Origin: Melieria omissa
Taxonomy: Eukaryota; Arthropoda; Insecta; Diptera; Ulidiidae
Direction: 5' to 3'
Assembly (NCBI GenBank): GCA_963971225.1
Contig: OZ020268.1
Location: 61,503,900-61,567,899, forward strand
Length of the DNA: 64,000 nucleotides
Part shown: positions 46,504 through 58,093 of the stretch, in pieces
How positions within the stretch are numbered: position 1 is the first letter of the stretch
How the letters are laid out: every line of letters begins with the position of its first letter
Position numbers and translations under genes: made by a program
The notes under the pieces: model-generated
What the model saw: the letters and a program-made list of their open reading frames with translations, nothing else
The model's database searches: none
Told to the model about the DNA's origin: nothing

Positions 46504-48062
46504 CAGTGACTATGTGACGCGAAACTGGCAGGGGAAATGATTTTCACACCATTTTTTGCTTTTTACAATCGTCCGATAGTGTACGGGTATTTTTACTCAA
46601 ACATTCGCACAGCACCGGTTACCAGTCAATTGTATGCATCTTAAAGTGATAACTTTTCTTATTTGCTGTAAATGTAACGTTGCGAACCACCTTGTTTTAC
46701 TGGTCGAAGTAATTTTGATTGTTACCCGTACCAACAAAAAGCAGAAATAAATTATTTTATATGCTGAAGTCAGCAGATATTCGGTTGCTTTTTCCTTCAG
46801 TTCATGTTTCATTGAGTTTGCCGTTTCTAGTGCAGCAAGAAACAGTGTTGACGAGTTTGAACCATTTCCTAATGCAGAGTTGCAATTTAGAGGGAAAGTA
46901 CAAGAAAAATTCTTTACGAAAAAGTATTAAATATTTCATGTCATTATTATTGTTAAATTTTTTGTAATTATTTTGACTGTTAGTTTTTTTGTATTAGGTT
47001 TCATAGTTATATTAAATTAATTATTATATTATTTCATTTTTGTTATTTTTTATTATTATTTTATATATAAATTTTTATATTAAAATGCATACAGGGAGCA
47101 ACATATTTTGCATTTTCCACACCACCACTGAGGTATGCAAAAAGGTGCGTTACCGATTTTTTTGGGTGTTCGGTTCCCCAGTAGGCCTATTATCACCCAT
47201 TTATAATTACATTAAATAAACATTACATTAACAAATAAAAAAGGCAAAATAAATATAATTGCATTTCATTAAGTAATAAAATTAATTTACAATATTAAAT
47301 TAAACAATTAACAAATACAAACATCAATGAATAAATACAAAATAAAACATAAAAAATGCGAAAATGCAAAATAAATACAAATATCAAGATACGAAATATA
47401 CAAATAATTATTCTAATACCACATCTACACATTGCACAGATTATCACAAAATGGTGGAGATTTCTAAATCTAATATATGCAGAGGAAAACGAACGAGAAA
47501 AAGTTTGCAATGCGCGGAATGCTAACATTTTAAACTAATTTAAAGAGGAAATAAAATGCAAATAAATGTTGAAATGCGTTTGTGTCCCCAAATCGGACAA
47601 ATACAGATTTGGACAACACTTCGCGCTCTTTTGTTTATACAAACAAGAAGAAGACGACTGCAAAATATCACAAATCAGATATGCTTTTAGTGTTCATTGC
47701 TATATTGTAGTCACGGGGTTGCCGTCTTGAAGGGCAATCATAAAAAACTGAAATAAAAACATTGTAAAACACTTCGAGACTTGCTTATGAAGTTTTTCAG
47801 TAACAATGTATTTTTTCAAACAGTTTTCTATAAAAACACCACGACATAAAAACAAAAAAAAAGCAAATTAAAACACATTAGTTTCTAAACAAATAAACAT
47901 CGAACGCAACAGCAACCCGTACCCTGGCGTTTGTATGGCGAATCTCTTGTACGAATCCTAATCAACTCTGGGGCCTGGTTTGACCGAATTTGCGACTCTG
48001 GGGCCTGGTTTGACCGAATTAGCAACCGTGACCCCTTTCAGTTTCGCGTCACATAGTCACTG
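46504..48062 (+). mobile_element. hAT-like non-autonomous element (1559 bp), copy 2
   Basis: Same length, ends and target site as 41532-43090. It arose by duplication of the surrounding DNA, not by a second insertion. Confidence 0.9.
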
Positions 48063-51000
48063 GTCGCAACAACGACTGATTGAAAGAATGCACCTCTGAT
48101 CTATATAACCAATCAAATGCTTGTGGAACCTGAGTACGCACAATCACTTTAATCAAAATGGCGTCAAAATTAAGCCAGACCACCTTTCACTAATTTGGTA
48201 AATAAAAAAAATATCCCACCGGCAGCATGATCGAAATTATGGCTGTTAAATCTCGACCCGTTAACGGATTTTAATAATATTATGCCTTATTATTTAGCTA
48301 GACTCGTATGCTTTCTATAATGGTATCAATCATCCTTCTATACCCCAAGGTTCGAAAGCAAATCGATTTGGAATGGTGACTTTGAAAAAATTGGTTCTTG
48401 GGTGCAACCACTAAAATGCTTGTCAACACCAAATGCATAAGTGCATATTAATAATTGACCCCTTAAAATTTAGCCAGAGTCTTATGCTTTCTATATTGGT
48501 CCCTAACTTTTCATTATCCTTCAGGAGTAATGAGCATATCGATGCGCAAGGATAACATTGAAAAACTGCCTATTACAAAATACACACTCACCACTAAAGT
48601 GCTTATGGTTGCAAACGGTATGGGTTACGTTAATAAAAAAACCCCTTAAAATGTAGCTAGACATTGCAGCTTTATCAAATTAAATCAATAATTTGATTAC
48701 TATTCGGCAATCATGACCAGATCGATGCGCAAGAGTGACATTAAATGACTGCCTACTGCAAATCGATAAAATGCTTGTAAAATATGATGATTCTAGGTTT
48801 CTGGAAAAAATAATAACCTTAAAACCTAGCTGGAGTTTTGAACTTTCATAAATGGGGTCAATCTTCTTGCTATCTCAAATAATGCAGGAGAATTTCGTTG
48901 TGGAAAAGTGATATCGACCACATGATACATCTATATCAGGGGTGCCGAAAATCTTCTTATGGAAAAGCAAAAACCAATACATGTAAAGTTGCCCAAAAAA
49001 ATGCAACAACAAATTATTTCATTAATTGAATTAGTTGAAAGCACATTGTGCATTTCGCTTGACCCTTAAAATTATAAGTGAAAACAATATAATGTTCCCA
49101 TTTGTCATTGCCGAAAGGCCAACCAATCGCCAAAACAAAAACTACAACAACAAAAGCATCTAATTTTTTTTCATACATACAATTTCTTGAGGCAACAAAA
49201 CAAAAATCCGCGCAGCCCCCACACGTGTTGCTGTCGCAACAACGACTGATTGAAAGGATGCACCTCTGATCTATATAACCAATCAAATGCTTGTGGAACC
49301 TGAGTACGCACAATCACTTTAATCAAAATGGCGACAAAATTAAGCCAGACTGACCACCTTTCACCAATTTGGTAAATAAAAAAAATATCCCACCGGCAGC
49401 ATGATCGAAATTATGGCTGTTAAATCTCGACCCGTTAACGGATTTTAATAATATTATGCCTTATTATTTAGCTAGACTCGTATGCTTTCTATAATGGTAT
49501 CAATCATCCTTCTATACCCCAAGGTTCGAAAGCAAATCGATTTGGAATGGTGACTTTGAAAAAATTGGTTCTTGGGTGCAACCACTAAATGCTTGTCAAC
49601 ACCAAATGCATAAGTGCATATTAATAATTGACCACGTAAAATTTAGCCAGAGTCTTATGCTTTCTATATTGGTCCCTAACTTTTCATTATCCTTCAGGAG
49701 TAATGAGCATATCGATGCGCAATGATAACATTGAAAAACTGCCTATTACAAAATACACACTCACCACTAAAGTGCTTATAGATTCCAAACGGTATGGGTT
49801 ACGTTAATGAAAAACCCCTTAAAATGTAGCTAGAGATTGCAGCTTTATCAAATTAAATCAATAAGTTGGTTACTATTCGGCAATCATGAACAGATCGATG
49901 CGCAAGGGTGACATTAAATGGCTGCCTACTGCAAAATCGATAAAATGCTTTTAAAATATGATGATTCTAGGTTTATAGAAAAAATAATAACCTTAAAGCC
50001 TAGCTGGAGTTTTGAGCTTTCATAAATGGGGTCAATCTTCTCGCTATCTCAAATAATGCAGGAGAATTTCGTTGTGGAAAAGTGATATCGACCACATGAT
50101 ACATCTATATCAGGGGTGCCCAAAATCTTTTTATGGAAAAGCAAAAACCAATACATGTAAAGTTGCCCAAAAAAATGCAAACAAATTATTTAATTAATTG
50201 AATTAGTTGAAAGCACATTGTGCATTTCGCTTGACCCTTAAAATTATAAGTGAAAAAAATATAATGTTCCCATTTGTCATTGCCGAAAGGCCAACCAATC
50301 GCCAACACAAAAAAGCATACACACAAAAACTACAACAACAAAAGCATCTAATTTTTTTTTATACATACAATTTCTTGAGGCAACAAAACAAAAATCCGCG
50401 CAGCCCCCACACGTGTTGCTTCGTTGCTGTCACAACAACGACTGATTGAAAGAATGCACCTCTGATCTATATAACCAATCAAATGCTTGTGGAACCTAAG
50501 TACGCACAATCACTTTAATCAAAATGGCGTCAAAATTAAGCCAGAGTGACCACCTTTCACCAATTTGGTAAATAAAAAAAATATCCCACCGGCAGCATGA
50601 TCGAAATTATGGCTGTTAAATCTCGACCCGTTAACGGATTTTAATAATATTATGCCTTATTATTTAGCTAGACTCGTATGCTTTCTATAATGGTATCAAT
50701 CATCCTTCGATACCCCAAGGTTCGAAAGCAAATCGATTTGGAACGGTGACTTTGAAAAAATTGCTACTTGGGTGCAACCACTAAAATGCTTGTCAACACC
50801 AAATGCATAAGTGCATATTAATAATTGACCACTTAAAATTTAGCCAGAGTCTTATGCTTTCTACATTGGTCCCTAACTTTTCATTATCCTTCAGGAGTAA
50901 TGAGCATATCGATAAGCAAGGATAACATTGAAAAACTGCATATTACAAAATACACACTCACCACTAAAGTGCTTATAGATTCCAAACGGTATGGGTTACG

Positions 51001-52567
51001 TTAATAAACAACCCCTTCAAATGTAGCTATAGATCGCAGCTTTATCAAATTAAATCAATAATTTGATTACTATTCGGCAATCATGAACAGATCGATGCGC
51101 AAGAGTGATATTAAATGGCTGCCTACTGCAAAATCGATACAATGTTTGTAAAATATGATGATTCTAGGTTTATAGAAAAAATAATAACCTTAAAACCTAG
51201 CTGGAGTTTTGAGCTTTCATAAATGGGGTCAATCTTCTCGCTATCTCAAATAATGCAGGAGAATTTCGTTGTGGAAAAGTGATATCGACCACATGATACA
51301 TCTATATCAGGGGTGCCCAAAATTTTCTTATGGAAAAGCAAAATCCAATACATGTAAAGTTGCCCAAAAAAAGCAAACAAATTATTTCATTAATTAAATT
51401 AGTTGAAAGCACATTGTGCATTTCGCTTGACCCTTAAAATTATAAGTGAAAAAAATATAATGTTCCCATTTGTCATTGCCGAAAGGCCAACCAATCGCCA
51501 AAACAAAAACTACAACAACAAAAGCATCTAATTTTTTTTCTTACATACAATTTCTTGAGGCAACAAAACAAAAATCCGCGCAGCCCCCACACGTGTTGCT
51601 TCGTTGCTGTCGCAACAACGACTGATTGAAAGAATGCACCTCTGATCTATATAACCAATCAAATGCTTGTGGAACCTAAGTACGCACAATCACTTTAATC
51701 AAAATGGCGTCAAAATTAAGCCAGAGTGACCACCTTTCACCAATTTGGTAAATAAAAAAAATATCCCACCGGCAGCATGATTGAAATTATGGCTGTTAAA
51801 TCTCGACCCGTTAACGGATTTTAATAATATTATGCCTTATTATTTAGCTAGACTCGTATGCTTTCTATAATGGTATCAATCATCCTTCTATACCTCAAGG
51901 TTCGAAAGCAAATCGACTTGGAACGGTGACTTTGAAAAAATTGGTTCTTGGGTGCAACCACTAAAATGCTTGTCAACACCAAATGCATAAGTGCACATTA
52001 ATAATTGACCCCTTAAAATTTAGCCAGAGTTTTATGCTTTCTATATTGGTCCCTAACGTTTCATTATCCTTCAGGAATAATGAGCATATCGATAAGCAAG
52101 GATAACATTGAAAAACTGCCTATTACAACTGCTTAGGTTTATAGAAAAAATAATAACCTTAAAACCTAGCTGGAGTTTTGAGCTTTCATAAATGGGGTCA
52201 ATCTTCTCGCTATCTCAAATAATGCAGGAGAATTTCGTTATGGAAAAGTGATATCGACCACATGATACATCTATATCAGGGGTGCCCAAAATCTTCTTAT
52301 GGAAAAGCAAACACCAATACATGTAAAGTTGCCAAAAAAAAAGCAAACAAATTATTTAATTAATTGAATTAGTTTAAAGCACATTGTGCATTTCGCTTGA
52401 CCCTTAAAATAATAAGTGAAAACAATATAATGTTCCCATTTGTCATTGCCGAAAGGCCAACCAATCGCCAGAACAAAAACTACAACAACAAAAGAATCTA
52501 ATTTTTTTTCATACATACAATTTCTTGAGGCAACAAAACAAAAATCCGCGCAGCCCCCACACGTGTT
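48063..52567 (+). repeat. 1.18-kb satellite array, block 11
   Basis: Landmark boxes at 48215, 49389, 50585 and 51766 (spacings 1174, 1196, 1181). The last monomer is shortened near 52128 (CCTATTACAACTGC joined to TTAGGTTTATAG). It stops at ACACGTGTT, where RING-Gag element 2 is inserted. Confidence 0.93.
49443..50115 (+). repeat. Representative set of four satellite sub-repeats
   Basis: One monomer's sub-repeats are about 49443-49620, 49621-49803, 49804-49978 and 49979-50115. Each begins with TTAATAA or a variant, then CCTTAAAA…TAGC(T/C)AGAG, a TTTCTATA-like word and TCATTATC/CTATCTC. Most also have an (A/C)ATATCGATGCGCAA-type box or derivative, a GTGACATTGAAAA-like word, and an ACTAAA(G/A)TGCTT or equivalent end. 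They are diverged from each other but conserved between monomers. Confidence 0.7.
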
Positions 52568-52734
52568 TGTGATGGTTGCCCTGTGGTGTAATGTAAAAGA
52601 TTATAAAATGCAACCCTGCGAGCACTCTAGGCTAGTAATAGACGAACACAAAACTGGCGGACGGCTGACGTGGCAACCACTGAACTGTAACAAACGAACT
52701 GCGGAGGAGACGGTGACGAGCTAGAGAACGACGC

Positions 52735-53310
52735 GGTCGACAAGTTGCCTGAGAACCACCACGCGCGGTGCCAGCAGCAGCAGCCAGCCACGTGAGCACC
52801 AGCTTGGCCGCACCAGCACGCGCTCGAGAAGTTGCCTGATAGCCACCACGCGCGGTGCCAGCAGCAGCAGCCATCCACGTGAGCACCAGCTTGGCCGCAC
52901 CAGCACGCGCTCGAGAGGTTGCCTGATAGCCACCACGCGCGGTGCGAGCAGCCAGCCAGTCACGTGAGCACCAGCTTGACCGCACCAGCACGCGCTCGAG
53001 AAGTTGCCGGAGAACCACCACGCGCGGTGCCAGCAGCAGCCAGCCACGTGAGCACCAGCTTGGCCGCACCAGCACGCGCTCGAGAAGTTGCCTGAGAACC
53101 ACCACGCGCGGTGCCAGCAGCAGCAGCCAGCCACGTGAGCACCAGCTTGGCCGCACCAGCACACGCTCATGAAGTTTCCTGATAGCCACCACGCGCGGTG
53201 CGAGCAGCCAGCCAGTCACGTGAGCACCAGCTTGACCACACCAGCACGCGCTCGCGGCAGTCTCATCCTAGCCACCACGCGCGGTGCCAGCAGCAGCAGC
53301 GTTCGGGCTA
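52735..53310 (+). repeat. GC-rich tandem repeat in LTR, about 84-88 bp x 6-7
   Basis: Units centred on CCACCACGCGCGGTGC and CACGTGAGCACCAGCTTG recur about every 84-88 bp. All six frames are unusually open because the unit length is often a multiple of 3 or lacks stops; none looks like a protein. Its GC content contrasts sharply with the AT-rich surroundings. Confidence 0.85.
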
Positions 53311-53595
53311 CTTCCACCACAGCGGCTCGATTGCCGACGCGAGAACCCCCCCCCCTTGTGCGGTATCCCATACCATTTGCGATGTTTGAATTATTATATT
53401 AGTAACTTTAATTTCCCTTTTGTTATTGGCGCCTCTGTGCAGCAGCAACAGAGAAACGGAAGCAGGTCCAGCACTCCACGAATTCACCCGAGCTTCGCCG
53501 TATCGCCGAATTGTTTGCGCAAACAACGAGGGATCGCCGATCAGGACACGTGAGTGTGACAGAATCCTAAGTAAGTGAACTTATTCGTATCTCTC

Positions 53596-53790
53596 TTTTG
53601 CTGCTTTCGCCTTCTAAATATTAGTCCGAATACCAAATGTATATATTTTTTGCGGCTTCCGCTCCCGAATCAATATTTTAAGTCCGGGTTGTTAAATTTC
53701 TCTTTGGCGGCTTCCGCCTCCTCATTAATATTTAAGTCGGAACTGTAAAATGTCTTTTGCGACTTCCGCTTCCTAATCAATATTTTAGCT
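53596..53790 (+). repeat. Four diverged repeats of about 50-60 bp in LTR
   Basis: Units resemble TTTTGCGGCTTCCGCTCC, then AATCAATATTTTAAGTCCG. A possible splice donor, AAGTAAGTG, lies just upstream near 53570. Confidence 0.65.
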
Positions 53791-54307
53791 TAAGCATCCA
53801 ATGAATAAAATGTAAATAGATATTCAATGTGATCAGCGTCGTTGCCATATGGATGGGTCGGGAGAGACGGTCGCTAAGGTTGGGAAGGGGAGAGCCGGGG
53901 GCCATTGACCACCTTAGGTCCCCCTCTGGTTGTTGTCACCTCGGTGTTGTCGCTTCACTGCTGCTTGCGTGAACTTATACTCTACACCGGCGGGGTGGAC
54001 GAGTAGGTTCGTAAGTAGTATTGTCCGTCCGATTGTCCGTACGTCAAGTTGCATGGCCGGTTGATAGGTAGAATTGTCCGCGGTGTGAGAATATCATCCT
54101 CTTCTTTTACGGGTGTTTTCTAGTAAGAAAAACCCACGTGCATGAATAACTTTGTGTATTGTTGGTAGGTAGCGGCAGGTGCTCGAGCAAGAACCCCCCC
54201 CCACACCCGAAGAGCTTAGACCTGGTACCCAGCTAGCATGCACACCCGCTCGGCATTGCAGTACATTAAATACCAGCAGGTCCTTTTGGAAGGGCACATT
54301 ACATAAA

Positions 54308-54355
54308 TGGCGCCCAACCAAGGATCCATTACATAAATGGCGCCCAACGTGGGGC
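54308..54355 (+). promoter_or_regulatory. Primer-binding site region, duplicated (tRNA-Lys type)
   Basis: TGGCGCCCAAC at 54308-54318 is followed by a 30-bp-offset copy at 54338-54355 reading TGGCGCCCAACGTGGGGC, the full 18-nt complement of tRNA-Lys(CUU). A third partial copy (CCAACGTGGGGCCCACAAAA) starts at 54382. Only the second gives the full match. Confidence 0.75.
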
Positions 54356-54951
54356 CCACAAAACCTGTGGGATACTCACAACCAACGTGGGGCCCACAAA
54401 AGTGGGATACTCAACTAAAATTTATTTTCTTTTTTTTTTGAAAAGGTTTTGGAAGGTGTCGGAATTAGTCGTGAATGCTTTGTAGACGTTCAGCTAACCA
54501 ACCGGAAGAAATCGTAACGAACTCTCTCCTGAACATTGGTCTTTTAGGCTTTAATTTATTTCGGAATAGAGTTGAAGTATCTGTCTTAAAGGTACACTCT
54601 ACCATTATTTTATACCTACAAACCATTGTTTTCCTTTTGAAGCTGTTATCCTTTATGAGTACAAAGTCGACTTAAGGTAGTTGCGTAGCTCATAAATAAT
54701 AGCAGTAGCCCGCTCTTCGACACCAAATTAATTTCTCTGTACACTTCGTGAGGTGAATGCAGAGTGGCAACAACATTTCTCTCTTTGGCAACGACGCCTG
54801 ATCACATTTAGACCTTTTATTTAGAACTCTTTCGAAAAAAAAACAAGAGAAATTTTTTCTATTTTTTTTGAGTACAACAAACATTTTTTTTTGGAAATCA
54901 TCATTTGACATTTTATCGGATTTTGAGAAAGAAAAAAAATTAAATTTAAAC
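54356..54951 (+). other. 5' leader of RING-Gag element 2
   Basis: AT-rich leader between primer site and gag. Frames such as 54475-54675 are short and show no domain. Confidence 0.55.
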
Positions 54952-56611
54952 ATGGCTGTTCGTCGTAGTGAGGAAAATTTGCCTCAGCTGGTTACACCAG
55001 GAGGTTTGTGTTCTATTTGCGATGAGGCAACCACGGAGGCGAATTGCTCCACTACACCGTGCAACCATGAGTTCCACCGCACATGCATTTCAATCTGGTT
55101 GCATGACAATGACACCTGTCCGTTGTGCCGTCGCGTAATCGACACACACTCAATAAATGACTTTAATGAACAAGGCTCGCGGCCAGAAGTACACCCACCA
55201 ATGGCATCTGGAGCTATTCCGCGAACAACAAAGGTTGGCGAAGGCCCTGTTACACGCTCACACACAACCGGAGCTGAAATCCTTAATCGACCTTCCTTTG
55301 GAACCGCTAACCCGGCCACGAACAGTGCTCGTCGTCGGGGCAGACGTCCAAAAACCTCGAACCTACACAATAACCCAACAAGACAAAACTCTAACTCGGA
55401 CTCGACGCGCCTACAAGAACTTGTAGAAACCACGATACAAAGACAGCAAGAAGCTCATACCCGCGCAATCCAAAACACCGTTGAGCAGTTGGTCACCAAC
55501 TCCTTAGAGCAATATTTCCGTGCATTAAATGTTAATCGGGTACAATCGAATACTGAGGGAAACCCGCGGGAAAACCTAGCTGAGCCGGATTGGCCTCAAC
55601 AGGAACCCTTTTCTGGTAGAAACTTAAACCAGGCTAGGCTGAATAGTGATGAGAGTCGCGCGCGGTCGAGAATCCAGCGTAGTTCAGCACAAAGTGGTAG
55701 CTCCCGCGCTCCGCAAAGGCTCGGTGAGGCTACTAACCATCCCCTTAGTTCTGTTGCAAAAATCATTTCTGATTGGAAGCTCGTATTTGATGGGTCAATC
55801 GAAGGGGTTTCTGTGGACGAATTTATCCATCGAGTCAATGCTTTGACTGTCTCTTCCTTACGCGGTAACTTTAGTGCACTATGTCAAAACGCGCACATAC
55901 TATTTGAGGGAAAAGCTAAAAGTTGGTATTGGCGTTATCACCGTACTACCCACAGATTAGACTGGTTTGATATATGTGAGGCATTACGTAGACAATATAA
56001 AGATTTTCGGTCTGACTACGATATCAAAGAATCGATACGCAATCGCAAACAAAAGGCTAATGAGAACTTTGAAAAGTTTTTAGAATCCATTATGACACTG
56101 TGCGATGCACTAAGTTCCCCTTTGACAGAAGAAGAGCTGATCGAAACAGTTATCCGCAATCTTCGACCCGAAATCAGGTTTGAGCTATTGCACCTTAACA
56201 TCGGCACTCTGTCAGATTTACGTCGTGCTTGTCGTAGGCATGAGAATTTCTTTGAACATGTGCAGGGTACTCAGATCTTTCCTGCAAAAAACTGCTACCG
56301 CTACTAGGAGGTATATTTCCGAAATTGACGAGGTAGGGACCAATTCTGAGGATAATGACAGCGAATCCTTCGCTGAGAGGGATGCGGTTAATGAAATTAG
56401 TGACATGAAATGCTGGAATTGTGAGGAGGTAGGCCATCGTTATAAGCAATGCGTAAAACCGCGTCGTGTATTCTGCTATGGATGCGGTCTTCTAGCATTT
56501 TTCCTTCCCAATTGCCCCAATTGCAACCAGCAGGGAAACCCGCTAAGGGGTGCTCGCAACAACACCAGCAAGCCCCCACAACAAATGTCAAATCGACGAC
56601 CGAACCTATAG
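54952..56611 (+). pseudogene. gag: Gag with N-terminal RING-H2 finger (element 2)
   Basis: The start at 54952 (MAVRRSEENLPQL) is preferred over the upstream in-frame ATG at 54868 because it aligns with the element 1 start. Residues 20-59 are a canonical C3H2C3 RING-H2 (CSIC…C…C-N-H-EF-H-RT-C…CPLC; 55009-55128). A charged, Gln/Asn-rich linker follows, then a capsid-like region (about residues 260-420; KSWYWRYHRTTHRLDW, NRKQKANENFEKF). A one-base indel in an A6 run at about 56286 shifts frame. The next frame holds the CCHC knuckle (CWNCEEVGHRYKQC) and a Cys cluster (CYGCG…CPNC), ending at 56611. The indel could be a mutation or an assembly error. Confidence 0.87.
56533..56539 (+). promoter_or_regulatory. 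Putative -1 ribosomal frameshift heptamer, gag-pol (element 2)
   Basis: Gag reads caG GGA AAC; GGGAAAC is in slippery phase. A -1 slip gives GGG AAA and enters the pol frame, which is open from 56449 to about 58146. Six bases downstream GGGG…GCT can pair with AGC…CCCC (about 56547-56580). Confidence 0.72.
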
Positions 56612-58093
56612 CCATTCGCAAGCCTCAGTTTTCTTTTGATACCCCGGGACTTACGAAATTACACCTTATTAAACCATTCCACCAACGGTTGGATGAATAT
56701 AACACTCGGCGTAGGCAAATTTTTAACCAAACTGACTCTCGCGCGGCTTTACGCGCAAGTGAGTATTGGCGAAGGATGAAGTTCAAGCGCATCGACCTAA
56801 TATCTTCTATTTTATGCAGACCTGGTGACGTTAGGCCGTACGCCTCAATTAGGCTACTGGACACTTCTATGTTAGGCTTGCTCGACTCGGGGGCAACGAT
56901 TAGTTGTATAGGAGGAGAGCTGGCTCAAAGTATACTCCAGCGCAAGCACGATCTAGGCCTTAAACCGCTTAAACTGCAAGCCCGCACCGCAAACGGGGCG
57001 GCACAGGAAGTTGTAGGTGTTGTTGAATTAGAAGTATCTTATCAGAACGGCACGAAACCGGTGGAGTTTTATGTTATTCCGACGTTGTCTCAAAACGTTT
57101 ATCTAGGAGTAAATTTTTGGAGGTTGTTTAAGTTAGCAACTCACATTATCGGGGAGGTTAACGTCGAAGATCAAGAGTCAAATTCACATAACCTGACACC
57201 GGAGCAAAGGCGAAAGCTAAACGCAGCCATCAGTTGCTTTCCATCTTACGAGGAGAATGGCCTCGGGAAAACTTCGCTCCTGGAGCATGTGATCGACGTG
57301 GGATCAGCGAAGCCGATCAAGCAGAGGCACTTTCCCATTTCACCAGCAGTAGAAAAGTTAGTGGGTCAGGAGATAGACCGAATGATTCAGATGGGCGTAA
57401 TCGAGGAGTCACCTAGCGCCTGGTCTTCACCGGTTGTGCTAGTGAGGAAGCCAGGAAAAGTGAGGCTTTGTTTAGACAGCCGTAAAGTTAATTCCGTAAC
57501 GGTAAAGGACGCGTATCCCCTGCCACACATTGAGGGACTTCTAAGCCGACTTCCTCGCGCAGAATTTATCTCAAGCTTGGACTTGAAAGACGCCTTCTGG
57601 CAAATTCCATTGGAGGCGAGCTCTCGTGAGAAAACGGCTTTCACAGTGCCAAACCGGCCTCTTTACCAGTATAAGGTAATGCCATTTGGCCTGTGCAACG
57701 CTCCACAAACAATGTGCCGGTTAATGGATAAAGTGATCCCTTATAATTTGAAAGAGCGCGTATTCGTATATCTGGATGATCTTTTGCTAGTGTCGGAAGA
57801 TTTCTCTTCGCATATTCAGCTGTTGCAGGAAGTAGCTTACCATATACAAAAAGCCGGCCTGACGATTAATATAGCCAAGAGTAAATTCTGTTTAAAGCAA
57901 GTTAGCTATTTAGGCTATGTAGTTGGTAACGGTACTCTACAGACTGACCCTGATAAGGTTTCCGCCATTGTTGATTACCCACCACCTAAAACGGTACGCC
58001 AACTCCGCAGATTTTTGGGCATGGCAGGGTGGTACCGGCGCTTTATTGCGAACTTTGCCGGTTTGACACATCCGCTAACAGAATTACTAAAAA
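56533..58093 (+). pseudogene. pol: Pol: protease, reverse transcriptase (element 2)
   Basis: The protease active site is LGLLDSGATISCIGG (about 56875). RT follows with RLCLDSRKVNS, SLDLKDAFWQIPL, the catalytic VYLDDLLLVSEDF (YxDD intact) and FLGMAGWYRRFIANFA. A one-base deficit in the A6 run at about 58088 moves the frame, and RNase H continues in the 58029-59093 frame. Apart from that indel the protein looks healthy. Confidence 0.9.

Larger units (their letters stand above)
46155..51121 (+). repeat. Segmental tandem duplication, copy 2
   Basis: Second copy of 41183-46149, including the hAT-like element at 46504-48062 and the same deletions and point variants in the flanking monomers. Confidence 0.92.
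52568..54307 (+). repeat. 5' LTR of RING-Gag element 2 (about 1.74 kb)
   Basis: Starts TGTGATGG at the satellite junction; the 3' limit is placed at the bases before TGGCGCCC (54308) and could be a few bases earlier (…CATTACA). The other LTR is not in the window, so the ends are inferred. Confidence 0.7.

Noticed and set aside
52632..53219. 195-residue minus-strand frame and several others over the GC-rich array
   Set aside because: Product of tandem repeats open in several frames at once; composition is repetitive and no domain is present.
56280..56292. Programmed frameshift inside gag at the A6 run
   Set aside because: It lies within Gag, upstream of the zinc knuckle, and element 1 reads straight through this region; a mutation or homopolymer sequencing error is simpler. 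The same applies to the A6 run at about 58088.
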